Shown: piece after piece, positions 1-5,754 of the stretch
How positions within the stretch are numbered: position 1 is the stretch's first letter
Layout: the number at the start of each line of letters is the position of its first letter
Source: an uncultured Aliterella sp.
GTDB taxonomy: Bacteria > Cyanobacteriota > Cyanobacteriia > Cyanobacteriales > Chroococcidiopsidaceae
Assembly (NCBI GenBank): GCA_905479905.1
Contig: CAJQOK010000362.1
Span: forward strand, 1 to 5,754
Length of the DNA: 5,754 bases
Direction of reading: 5' to 3'
Notes under the pieces: generated by a model
Told to the model about the DNA's origin: nothing
Databases searched by the model: none
What the model saw: only the letters and a program-made list of their open reading frames with translations
Made by a program: the position numbers and the translations under genes

Positions 1-1
1 A

Positions 2-118
2 AATTTCTGGTCTAGTTTTGCCCAAGAAATCACACAACTAATGGAATTAAATCGTAATAAACGTCTATTTTATCAGCGAGGTTTACGGGCTATGAACTTG
101 ATTGAGTCTAGGTTTTAG
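2..118 (+). CDS. C-terminal end of an unidentified protein (5' partial)
   Basis: A frame open from the window edge ends at a TAG at 116-118, giving 38 codons that finish NLIESRF. The segment is rich in charged and amphipathic residues (LMELNRNKRLFYQRGLRAMN), as expected of a soluble helical C-terminus. No family can be named from this tail. It runs toward the minus-strand c-di-GMP gene, and the two 3' ends overlap by 11 bp (108-118). It could be a chance open frame, since 38 codons is short. The protein-like composition and the convergent end-to-end layout make a real gene end more likely than not. Confidence 0.5.
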   Translation, partial: NFWSSFAQEITQLMELNRNKRLFYQRGLRAMNLIESRF

Positions 119-2312
119 CTATTGTTGTCACCCCTTCAGCTACATCCATATTCATATTTTTTGCTAGATCGAGGATAGTTTGGATAATTTCAATTTTAGA
201 ATTATTATCGTCATCGCTAGTCATGCCCATCACAAAAGAGCGGTCAATTTTTAAGATATCTATGGGAAAACGGTGCAGATAACTAAGGGATGAATAGCCT
301 GTACCAAAGTCATCTAGACACAAAATTAGTCCTAAACTTTTCAATTGCTTGAGAGTTTGATTGATGGCTTGACAATTTTCTACAAGTACGCTTTCGGTAA
401 GCTCTAAATGTATATGCTTCGGTTGTAAATCATATTCATTGAGGATGTCTTTAATCGATTCAACTATATTGGTTTGCGCAAGTTGTTTGCTAGAAAAATT
501 TACGCTCATGGTTAGTTCTGCACTAGGAAACTGCAATTGCCACAAATGCAACTGCTTACACGCCTCGCGGATTACCCACTCTCCTAAAGGAATAATTAGC
601 CCGGTTTCTTCAGCTATGGGAATAAACTTTGTGGGCGAAACAAAGCCCAAATCGGGATGTTTCCAGCGTAATAAAGCTTCAAATCCAGCGATTTTTGCAG
701 TTTTGAGTAACACAATCGGTTGATAATAAATTTGTAACTCTTGGTTTTCTATAGCCTTACGCATATCTGTTTCTAGCTGCAACGCCGCCGTAGCTTGGGA
801 GTGCATATGGCTATCAAAAATTTCATGTCTTGCTTTACCTTGAGATTTAGCATAATACATAGCTGTATCTGCATCGCGTAATAGCTGATCTGGATGCTCG
901 TAACCTCGATTATTAATCGCAATTCCAATACTGGTAGCGGCAAACATTTCGTGACCGCTTAAATTAAATGGTAGGGTTAGTTCATTTTTGACGCGCTCGG
1001 CAATATCTGTCGCCGAACTGATATCTTCGATGTTGTCTAACAAAATTGCAAATTCATCGCCCCCTAAACGAGCCACAGTATCGCTAGTGCGGACACATTT
1101 TTCTAGACGGTGGCTAATTTCAACTAATAGGCGATCGCCTATGCGATGCCCTAAGCTATCATTAACTAACTTAAAGCGGTCGAGATCGAGAAATAATACC
1201 GCAAACTGATAATCTTGATCATGTTTTGCTTTTTGAAAGGATTTACCCAGACGTTGCATTAATAAAGCTCGATTGGCAAGACCTGTCAGCACATCGTGCA
1301 AAGCATCGTGGACTAATTGTTTTTCAATTTGCTTAAAATGGCTAATATCGACAATTATGCCCCGTAGCAACGTAGTATTTCCCTTTTCATCTTTAACAGC
1401 TTGTACTAAGTCGCGCAGCCAGACTTCTCGACCATCAAAAGTAATCGCTCGGTACTCAATCACTTGTTCTTGTCCCATAGTTATAGCTATTTGATAGCGC
1501 CTAAGAACTTGGTTTAAGTCTTCCTCGTGAATATAAGTTTCCTGAAAATTCGCACTATTCAACCACTTGCTAACAGAGTAACCGAGTAATTCTTCCGCCC
1601 GTTGACTAATAAAAGAAAATTGCCTTGTTGTCGCGTCTGCTTCCCAAACGATCGCATCTAGTCCTTGTACTAAGTTACGAAATCTTTGTTCGGAGGCTTG
1701 AGCTAATGCTTGCAATCTTTCGCTTTGAGCTTTAGCATCTTGCAATGTCTCGATTAAGCTTTGCAATTGCTTTTCCATACCGCCAACTACTTTAGTGGGA
1801 AAAAAGAAAATCAAAATCCCCAAGCCCGTACCTAGGGTAGTAGACAAAGTAAAAAATGCTAAAGTCATTTTTCTTAAATTGTCTTGAGATAAACTAACTT
1901 CTACAGTTCCTAAAGTGCGATTATTAAATTTAATTGGTGCGGAACTTTTAGGGTTGACCTCCCACCATAGTTCATCTTTCTGGCTATTACGTTCGTAATG
2001 AGAAACCGCGATTCCTTGCTCGTCTAAAATTTTGATTCTTACTTCTTCATTTTCTACAAGTTCATTAGAAATTAGCTGGGCGTATTTGTAAGTTTGATAT
2101 TTCCATAAATTCGGCTCTTGCAACACCAATTCTACAATTTTTTCTGCTAAGTTTTGAGCGTAGATAGTTGCAGTTCTTTTTAAGGCTGTGATTTCCAAAA
2201 AGTAAAAAATTGCCGGGAAGCCAAGACTAATCAATAGCCAAACTAGCAGTGATAAGGGATATAAACGTTTTCGCAAACGCTGGCTCAGTCTAATTTCTGC
2301 TTGTATTTCCAT
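108..2312 (-). CDS. Membrane-bound sensor-PAS-GGDEF-EAL c-di-GMP protein with truncated EAL domain
   Basis: This 734-residue protein is likely to make, and perhaps once degraded, the second messenger c-di-GMP at the inner membrane. A first membrane segment (about 17-39) and a second (about 150-172) enclose a periplasmic domain of about 110 residues that looks like a Cache/PDC-type sensor. A probable coiled coil (about 178-206) leads to a PAS domain (about 207-328). The GGDEF domain (about 330-495) has the motif GGDEF at 417-421 and a product-inhibition I-site RTSD at 408-411, so cyclase activity is plausible. The EAL domain (from about 510) keeps EALLR (545-549), Asn605, LELTE (Glu637), DDFGTG (Asp667, Asp668) and Lys688. 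It then ends at AEGVTTIAKT, with Thr729 where the AEGVE motif normally has a catalytic Glu. The usual last 40 or so residues, with the GQGY..S.P motif, are missing. No EAL-like sequence follows in any frame after the stop. Phosphodiesterase activity is therefore doubtful. There is no clear ribosome binding site before the ATG, but the start directly precedes the first membrane segment. Confidence 0.93.
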   Translation of the reverse strand: MEIQAEIRLSQRLRKRLYPLSLLVWLLISLGFPAIFYFLEITALKRTATIYAQNLAEKIVELVLQEPNLWKYQTYKYAQLISNELVENEEVRIKILDEQGIAVSHYERNSQKDELWWEVNPKSSAPIKFNNRTLGTVEVSLSQDNLRKMTLAFFTLSTTLGTGLGILIFFFPTKVVGGMEKQLQSLIETLQDAKAQSERLQALAQASEQRFRNLVQGLDAIVWEADATTRQFSFISQRAEELLGYSVSKWLNSANFQETYIHEEDLNQVLRRYQIAITMGQEQVIEYRAITFDGREVWLRDLVQAVKDEKGNTTLLRGIIVDISHFKQIEKQLVHDALHDVLTGLANRALLMQRLGKSFQKAKHDQDYQFAVLFLDLDRFKLVNDSLGHRIGDRLLVEISHRLEKCVRTSDTVARLGGDEFAILLDNIEDISSATDIAERVKNELTLPFNLSGHEMFAATSIGIAINNRGYEHPDQLLRDADTAMYYAKSQGKARHEIFDSHMHSQATAALQLETDMRKAIENQELQIYYQPIVLLKTAKIAGFEALLRWKHPDLGFVSPTKFIPIAEETGLIIPLGEWVIREACKQLHLWQLQFPSAELTMSVNFSSKQLAQTNIVESIKDILNEYDLQPKHIHLELTESVLVENCQAINQTLKQLKSLGLILCLDDFGTGYSSLSYLHRFPIDILKIDRSFVMGMTSDDDNNSKIEIIQTILDLAKNMNMDVAEGVTTIAKT

Positions 2313-2938
2313 AACACATATTTGTAAAAAAATAAGTTTAAGTTCAGACTAAATAAAGTCATTATCCCCAAAGTCAAAACTACTTTTTGTTTTCTGTATC
2401 CACTGCTAAGTAATTATGGGCTTTTAATATTTCTGCTCCTTCCTTAGATTGTACAAAACTTATAAATTCTTGAGCATTAGCGGAAATTTGCTCTTTACGA
2501 AGAACAAAATATAAGTTTTTCACCAAGGGATATTTGCCCTTAGCTACATTTTCTATGGTTGGTGCAATACCATTAAATTTAAGAAGTTTTATCGAAGATC
2601 GCTTTTTTTCCGATGTAATTGTTCCTACATCAGCTAATCCTAGAGCTAAAGGGGTTTTTTCTATTTGCTCGTTCATTGCTTGGTCGTGGTATAAAGTAGC
2701 CCAATGATCGCACATCTGGCTATCTGCGTAGATTTGTTTAAAACCGCTAATTTTTTCCTCTAAAATTAAAATAGAACTCTCACCAGGTTCCCGCGTTAAA
2801 ACAATTATTTCTTTGCCATCAAGCCACTGAGATTGTTTTCCTTGATAGATATCATTTAGCTGGGTAGAAGTAATATTACTGTCACTTACTGAGGGATGAA
2901 CCGCTACAGCAAGCGGCGTAGGTACTACGCAACGAATC

Positions 2939-2978
2939 TCTATAGGTTTACCAAGTTTGTCAGGCTTAAACCTATAGA
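2939..2978. repeat. Perfect 12-bp inverted repeat with 16-base spacer
   Basis: The arm TCTATAGGTTTA at 2939-2950 is matched exactly by its reverse complement TAAACCTATAGA at 2967-2978, with 16 bases between them (2951-2966). The arms lie inside the broken binding-protein gene and encode part of YRFKP and KPIEI on the minus strand. No run of T follows on either strand, so it does not look like an intrinsic terminator. It may be a hairpin, a protein site or coincidence. Confidence 0.8.
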
Positions 2979-3051
2979 TCCCAATTTTGAGCGCACCATA
3001 ACTAATTTCAGAAATTTGTGGCTAGATTGTGAGATTAACTACAAAAATATG

Positions 3052-3059
3052 GCGATCGC
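3052..3059. repeat. HIP1 octamers (GCGATCGC), seven copies in the window
   Basis: The copy at 3052-3059 lies in the decamer GGCGATCGCC (3051-3060). Others are at 1131-1138 (also in a GGCGATCGCC decamer), 3414-3421, 3834-3841, 4084-4091, 4931-4938 and 5743-5750. An 8-bp word should occur about 0.1 times by chance in this length. Such enrichment is characteristic of many cyanobacterial genomes and is the clearest taxonomic signal here. Three copies fall in sucC and one in sucD. Confidence 0.95.
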
Positions 3060-3218
3060 CTAGCTTTTTACCCGATGTTAACTCTTTACAAATATTAGAG
3101 TCAGCAGGCAGTCTAACTTTCGTTAAAACTGGTAGAGATAATTTTATTTTTTGACCGCAACAGATGAAAAATTAAGCAATAGGCTGTAGGGTAGGGGAGT
3201 TGCGACTAAAAGCACTAG

Positions 3219-4394
3219 ATGGATTTATTAGAGTACCAAGCTAAAGAATGGTTCCGGGAAACGGGCATTCCAGTATTGCCATCGCAAAGAATTGACAAAA
3301 TTGGCGATCTTAAAGGGTTGAAAATTCCCTATCCAGTAGTAATTAAGTCTCAAGTACGCACGGGTGGACGCGGACGGGCGGGGGGAGTGAGGATTGTGAC
3401 AAATACTATAGATGCGATCGCGGCGGCGCAAACTATATTTCATCTCCCGATCTTAGGTGAAGTCCCCGAAGTGCTACTAGCAGAAGCAAAATACAATGCA
3501 GACCGAGAGTTTTACTTAGCCGTAGTATTAGATAGCAATACTCGCAGACCTGTATTATTGGGTTCTCCTCAAGGTGGTATTGATGTAGAATCCTCAGAAG
3601 AATTACTCCAACAAGTAGTAGTAGAGAGAGAATTTTCGCCTTTTTATGCCCGGAAGTTGAGCGTCAAAATGGGGCTAAAAGGAGCTTTAATTGGCTCAGT
3701 TAGCGATGTTGTTGAGAAGATGTATCGGCTATTTTGGCAAAAAGACTTAGATTTAGTGGAGATAAATCCCCTAGGTGTAAGCGCTACGGGGGAATTAATG
3801 GCGCTAGATGGCAAAGTAACCGTCAATAGCCGCGCGATCGCTCGTCACGCCGACATCAGCTTAATGGCGCAAAAAATGGCAAATCGTGCCAATAGTCAAA
3901 ACTACTTCGATATTTTGGGTAATGCCGATTTAGTAGATCGGTCGGGCAATATTGGGATTTTGGGCAATGGTGCGGGGCTTGTGATGGCAACATTGGATCT
4001 TGTTACTGATGGGGGGGGAAAAGTCAAAACTTGCCTAAATATCGGTCATGGCAGCAATTTAGACCCAACTAAGCCTAGTTTTAGCGATCGCCTAGAGCAA
4101 GGAGTGGAACTATTAGTGCGAGACAAAAACATTCAAGTTGTACTGGTCAACATCCTTGGGAGCGTTCTTAAAGGAGTAAAAGTAGCAGAATCTATTAGTA
4201 AGTTTGGGGAAGATCGGATGCCAAAAACCCGCAACGCTGCTTATCCCCGCTTAATTGTGCGTTTTGCTGGTTCTGAGCTAGACTCAGCCCAAGCACAACT
4301 TGCGCCAGTAGCAATTCCTTTAATTGAAAATTTGGATGAAGCTGTTTTGCAAACCATCCGTCAAGCTAAGTCTTCTCCGGCTAAAAAGTTATGA
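3219..4394 (+). CDS. sucC: Succinyl-CoA synthetase (succinate-CoA ligase), beta subunit
   Basis: This subunit binds the nucleotide and succinate, and with SucD interconverts succinyl-CoA, phosphate and NDP with succinate, CoA and NTP in the cytoplasm. The 391 residues match the family's usual length. An ATP-grasp domain covers about 1-220, starting MDLLEYQAKE, with the nucleotide-binding stretch VIKSQVRTGGRGRAGG (41-56, Lys43). EINP (181-184) and ALDGK (195-199) place Asn183 and Asp197 as Mg ligands, with the same 14-residue spacing as in E. coli. The C-terminal ligase domain (about 240-391) has GNIGILGNGAGLVMATLD and VVLVNILGS. Two loops differ from E. coli: NIGHGS replaces the VGGGA region and NILGSVLKG replaces NIFGGIVRC, which may be a cyanobacterial subfamily trait. 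The start is fixed by family alignment and by an in-frame TAG immediately before the ATG (3216-3218). The purine-rich AGGGTAGGGGAG at 3188-3199 is about 19 bases from the ATG, too far for an ordinary Shine-Dalgarno. It is the first gene of an operon with sucD, divergent from the broken binding-protein gene. Confidence 0.96.
   Translation: MDLLEYQAKEWFRETGIPVLPSQRIDKIGDLKGLKIPYPVVIKSQVRTGGRGRAGGVRIVTNTIDAIAAAQTIFHLPILGEVPEVLLAEAKYNADREFYLAVVLDSNTRRPVLLGSPQGGIDVESSEELLQQVVVEREFSPFYARKLSVKMGLKGALIGSVSDVVEKMYRLFWQKDLDLVEINPLGVSATGELMALDGKVTVNSRAIARHADISLMAQKMANRANSQNYFDILGNADLVDRSGNIGILGNGAGLVMATLDLVTDGGGKVKTCLNIGHGSNLDPTKPSFSDRLEQGVELLVRDKNIQVVLVNILGSVLKGVKVAESISKFGEDRMPKTRNAAYPRLIVRFAGSELDSAQAQLAPVAIPLIENLDEAVLQTIRQAKSSPAKKL
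4011..4018 (+). repeat. Run of eight G inside sucC
   Basis: Eight consecutive Gs followed by four As encode Gly265-Gly266-Gly267-Lys268 of SucC. Homopolymer runs of this length are prone to replication or polymerase slippage and to sequencing error. As written, the count keeps the reading frame intact. Confidence 0.9.
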
Positions 4395-5278
4395 ATTTAC
4401 AGCCAGACAGTAAAATTTTGTTTCAAGGCATCACCGCCGAACTTTCTGCAACTCACGGGGGACAAATGAAAGTTTACGGTACAAAAGTAGTGGCGGGAGT
4501 CAACCCCGGTTTAGGCGGACAAACCTTTGATGATATTCCTGTATTTGACCTCGTAGAACAAGCCTTAGCTGAAGTTGGATCGATTGATACTACTTTAATT
4601 TTTGTCCCGGCTTACCAGGCTTTAGACGCGGCTTTGGAGGCAATATCGGCAGGAATTAAACAAATTATTATTGTTTCCTCTGGAATGCCGCCTTTAGATA
4701 TGGTGCATCTGTTGCGTAAAGCCGAAGCTACCGAAACTATTATTGTTGGGCCCAATAGCCCCGGAATTATCGTACCGGGAAAATTACTTTTAGGGACGCA
4801 TAGAAGCGAGTTTTATATTCCTGGAGCGGTAGGAATAGTGAGCCGTAGCAGTACCCTAACCTACGAAATTGCTTTGGAACTGACTAAGGCAGGTTTGGGG
4901 CAGTCTATGGCGGTAAGTATCGGCGGTGATGCGATCGCTGGATCTTCGTTTTTGCAGTGGCTGCAAATGTTTGATGCTGACGACGCAACAGAAGTAATTG
5001 TTTTAGTCGGCGAACTTGGTGGGAATAGCGAAGAAGCCGCCGCCGATTACATTGCTAAAACTATCAAAAAACCTGTAATTGCCTACATTGCAGGCAGAAA
5101 AGCCCCCGCCGGGAGACATTGGGGACATACAGGAACTTTAGCCGCCGTTGTTGGTAGAGGTGCAGATGTAGGGACGGCACAAAGCAAATTAGCTGCTTTA
5201 AAGTTTGCTAAAATTCCGATTGCAGAAAAACCCTCGCAAATTCCCGATTTAGTCAAAAAAGCTCTGAAAAAAACCTAA
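4391..5278 (+). CDS. sucD: Succinyl-CoA synthetase (succinate-CoA ligase), alpha subunit
   Basis: This subunit binds CoA and carries the phosphorylated histidine of succinyl-CoA synthetase. The 295 residues match the family length. A CoA-binding Rossmann domain occupies about 1-125, with FQGITAE (11-17), YGTKVVAGVNPGLGG (29-43) and GPNSPG (120-125). The ligase domain contains VGELGG (206-211), whose Glu208 is the expected partner of the active-site histidine, and GRHWGHTG (241-248), whose His246 is the phosphorylated residue. Both coincide with the E. coli numbering. Ser122 replaces the Cys of the usual GPNCPG motif, which I take as lineage variation and not loss of function. The ATG overlaps the sucC stop in ATGA (4391-4394), so translation is probably coupled and subunit ratio controlled that way. 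The next reading unit begins immediately after the stop. Confidence 0.97.
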   Translation: MNLQPDSKILFQGITAELSATHGGQMKVYGTKVVAGVNPGLGGQTFDDIPVFDLVEQALAEVGSIDTTLIFVPAYQALDAALEAISAGIKQIIIVSSGMPPLDMVHLLRKAEATETIIVGPNSPGIIVPGKLLLGTHRSEFYIPGAVGIVSRSSTLTYEIALELTKAGLGQSMAVSIGGDAIAGSSFLQWLQMFDADDATEVIVLVGELGGNSEEAAADYIAKTIKKPVIAYIAGRKAPAGRHWGHTGTLAAVVGRGADVGTAQSKLAALKFAKIPIAEKPSQIPDLVKKALKKT

Positions 5279-5754
5279 ATGATGAGGCTGCGAGTTTTGG
5301 CGTTAGGGATTATTTCTAGTATTTTGACTGCTTTACCTGTTAGCGCCGCCCAACGAGTTTATATTAATTACGGTACTTTGGGCGTTTCGTTTTCCGTTGA
5401 TGCTTTAGAAACTTTTGCCCAGTAAAGAAAAAGTAATCGCCAATTAAGTTTTGTTCTCAATCGTTTAAATTCAAAACAACAAGTTCAGTTACGAGCTTTT
5501 TTGCAGACTCGCTACAACCTTAAGCCTGTAACGATCTCTAGAGTTAGCTACTCTATCACTGGAGAGCGGTTGTTAAAGCGGTTTGGATTGGTAATTAAAA
5601 CTAAAGGTGGTCAAAATGGGTTTTACGGGACTACCGCATTTGTTTAAGTGCAGTCCAGGCGCGTTTAGTCGGAGATAAATCTGATCCCGGTTCAAATTGA
5701 TTACTCATTTATCTGTATGGTCGCGGTAATTTAGAAACTTGCGCGATCGCCAAG
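5279..5754 (+). pseudogene. Decayed secreted alpha/beta hydrolase gene, N-terminal DUF1400 region (3' end outside window)
   Basis: An ATG at 5279 (or the next codon, 5282) directly follows the sucD stop. The first 48 codons give a clear Sec signal peptide (hydrophobic LALGIISSILTALPVSA, cleavage likely after SAA) and then QRVYINYGTLGVSFSVDALETFA. That matches the start of the DUF1400 domain found before cyanobacterial alpha/beta hydrolases. A TAA at 5423-5425 interrupts it. The same frame then continues for 73 recognisable codons (NRQLSFVLNRLNSKQQ, FLQTRYNL, TGERLLKRFG, GGQNGFYG) to a TAA at 5645-5647. Beyond about 5630 the best continuation is in another frame (LSAVQARLVGDK), pointing to a small indel, and that frame meets a TGA at 5698-5700. 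The catalytic hydrolase domain would lie beyond the window. Several independent lesions argue for a true pseudogene over one sequencing error. Its position suggests it was once co-transcribed with sucCD. Confidence 0.82.

Larger units (their letters stand above)
2380..3171 (-). pseudogene. Broken periplasmic substrate-binding protein gene (PstS-like, PBP_like_2 type)
   Basis: Reading on the minus strand, 213 sense codons are open from 3021 to a TAG at 2380-2382. The translation has features of phosphate-type ABC transporter binding proteins: VVPTPLAVAVHPSV, STQLNDIYQGKQSQW, REPGESS, ADVGTI and a C-terminal YPLVKNLYFVL..AQEFISFVQSKEGAEIL. An in-frame TAG at 3022-3024 precedes this part. Before it, the same frame runs for 49 more codons back to a TAA at 3172-3174. 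That upstream piece begins FFICCGQK, which resembles the end of a lipoprotein signal (lipobox-like Cys), followed by a mature start (LPVLTKVRLPADSN). No ATG, GTG or TTG start is found in this frame before Met codon 2713-2715, and a protein begun there would lack half of the fold. The simplest reading is a once full-length gene of roughly 270-290 codons, inactivated by nonsense changes (CAG or CAA to TAG or TAA) and loss of its start. The real ligand is unknown; phosphate is only the family default. The family assignment is firmer than the pseudogene status, because a sequencing error could have created one of the stops. Confidence 0.75.

Noticed and set aside
439..1494. Several plus-strand open frames of 70-95 codons
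   Set aside because: They lie antisense to the GGDEF-EAL gene, whose motifs are unmistakable, and their translations are low in protein-like features.
2361..2377. TTGACT (minus strand, 2372-2377) and GATAAT (minus strand, 2361-2366) as a promoter for the c-di-GMP gene
   Set aside because: The two elements are too close together to form one promoter, and neither has a convincing partner at normal spacing.
3022..3024. In-frame TAG as recoded amino acid (pyrrolysine or programmed readthrough)
   Set aside because: Cyanobacteria are not known to use pyrrolysine, a second in-frame stop lies upstream, and no start codon is present, so decay is simpler.
3051..3060. GGCGATCGCC palindrome between the divergent genes as an operator
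   Set aside because: It is a HIP1 element of the kind scattered through coding and non-coding parts of the window, so its position gives no specific regulatory evidence.
3188..3199. AGGGTAGGGGAG as the sucC ribosome binding site
   Set aside because: It is 19 bases from the ATG, well beyond normal Shine-Dalgarno spacing, and no closer alternative start exists in frame.
3616..3632. Short GTA/GA-rich repeat in sucC
   Set aside because: It encodes VVVERE within a conserved region and is too short and imperfect to be a meaningful tandem repeat.
3228..3826. Minus-strand open frames of 60-70 codons inside sucC
   Set aside because: They are antisense shadows of a well-conserved gene, with no domain or start signal of their own.

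Overview
The window looks like chromosomal DNA from a cyanobacterium. The octamer GCGATCGC (HIP1, the highly iterated palindrome typical of many cyanobacterial genomes) occurs seven times in 5.75 kb. The succinyl-CoA synthetase subunits and the remnant of a DUF1400-type alpha/beta hydrolase also read as cyanobacterial forms. No tRNA, rRNA, CRISPR array, transposase or phage gene is visible.

Layout. (1) At the left edge, the last 38 codons of an unrecognised plus-strand gene converge on and overlap the next gene by 11 bp. (2) Bases 108-2312, minus strand, encode a membrane-bound c-di-GMP enzyme with a periplasmic sensor, PAS, GGDEF and EAL domains. Its GGDEF half looks complete. Its EAL domain stops early, without its last conserved segment. 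(3) Bases 2380-3171, minus strand, hold the remains of a periplasmic substrate-binding (PstS-like) protein gene. It has a long open C-terminal part, two in-frame stops and no usable start. A perfect 12-bp inverted repeat lies inside it. (4) Bases 3219-5278, plus strand, carry intact sucC and sucD with a 4-bp ATGA overlap. (5) From 5279 to the right edge, directly after the sucD stop, lies a decayed secreted alpha/beta hydrolase gene of the DUF1400 type, with stops and a probable frameshift.

sucC and sucD encode the two subunits of succinyl-CoA synthetase, which interconverts succinyl-CoA and succinate with a nucleotide triphosphate in central carbon metabolism. The catalytic histidine and the metal-binding residues are in place. 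On the minus strand, the substrate-binding protein remnant lies 67 bp upstream of the c-di-GMP gene, so the two may once have been co-transcribed as a periplasmic binding protein plus sensor enzyme. That link is inference.

The main theme is gene decay around an intact metabolic operon: three of the five longer reading units are truncated or broken. I see no convincing new biological system. The most interesting items are the truncated GGDEF-EAL protein, the stop-interrupted binding-protein gene, the broken third gene of the sucCD operon, and a run of eight Gs inside sucC.
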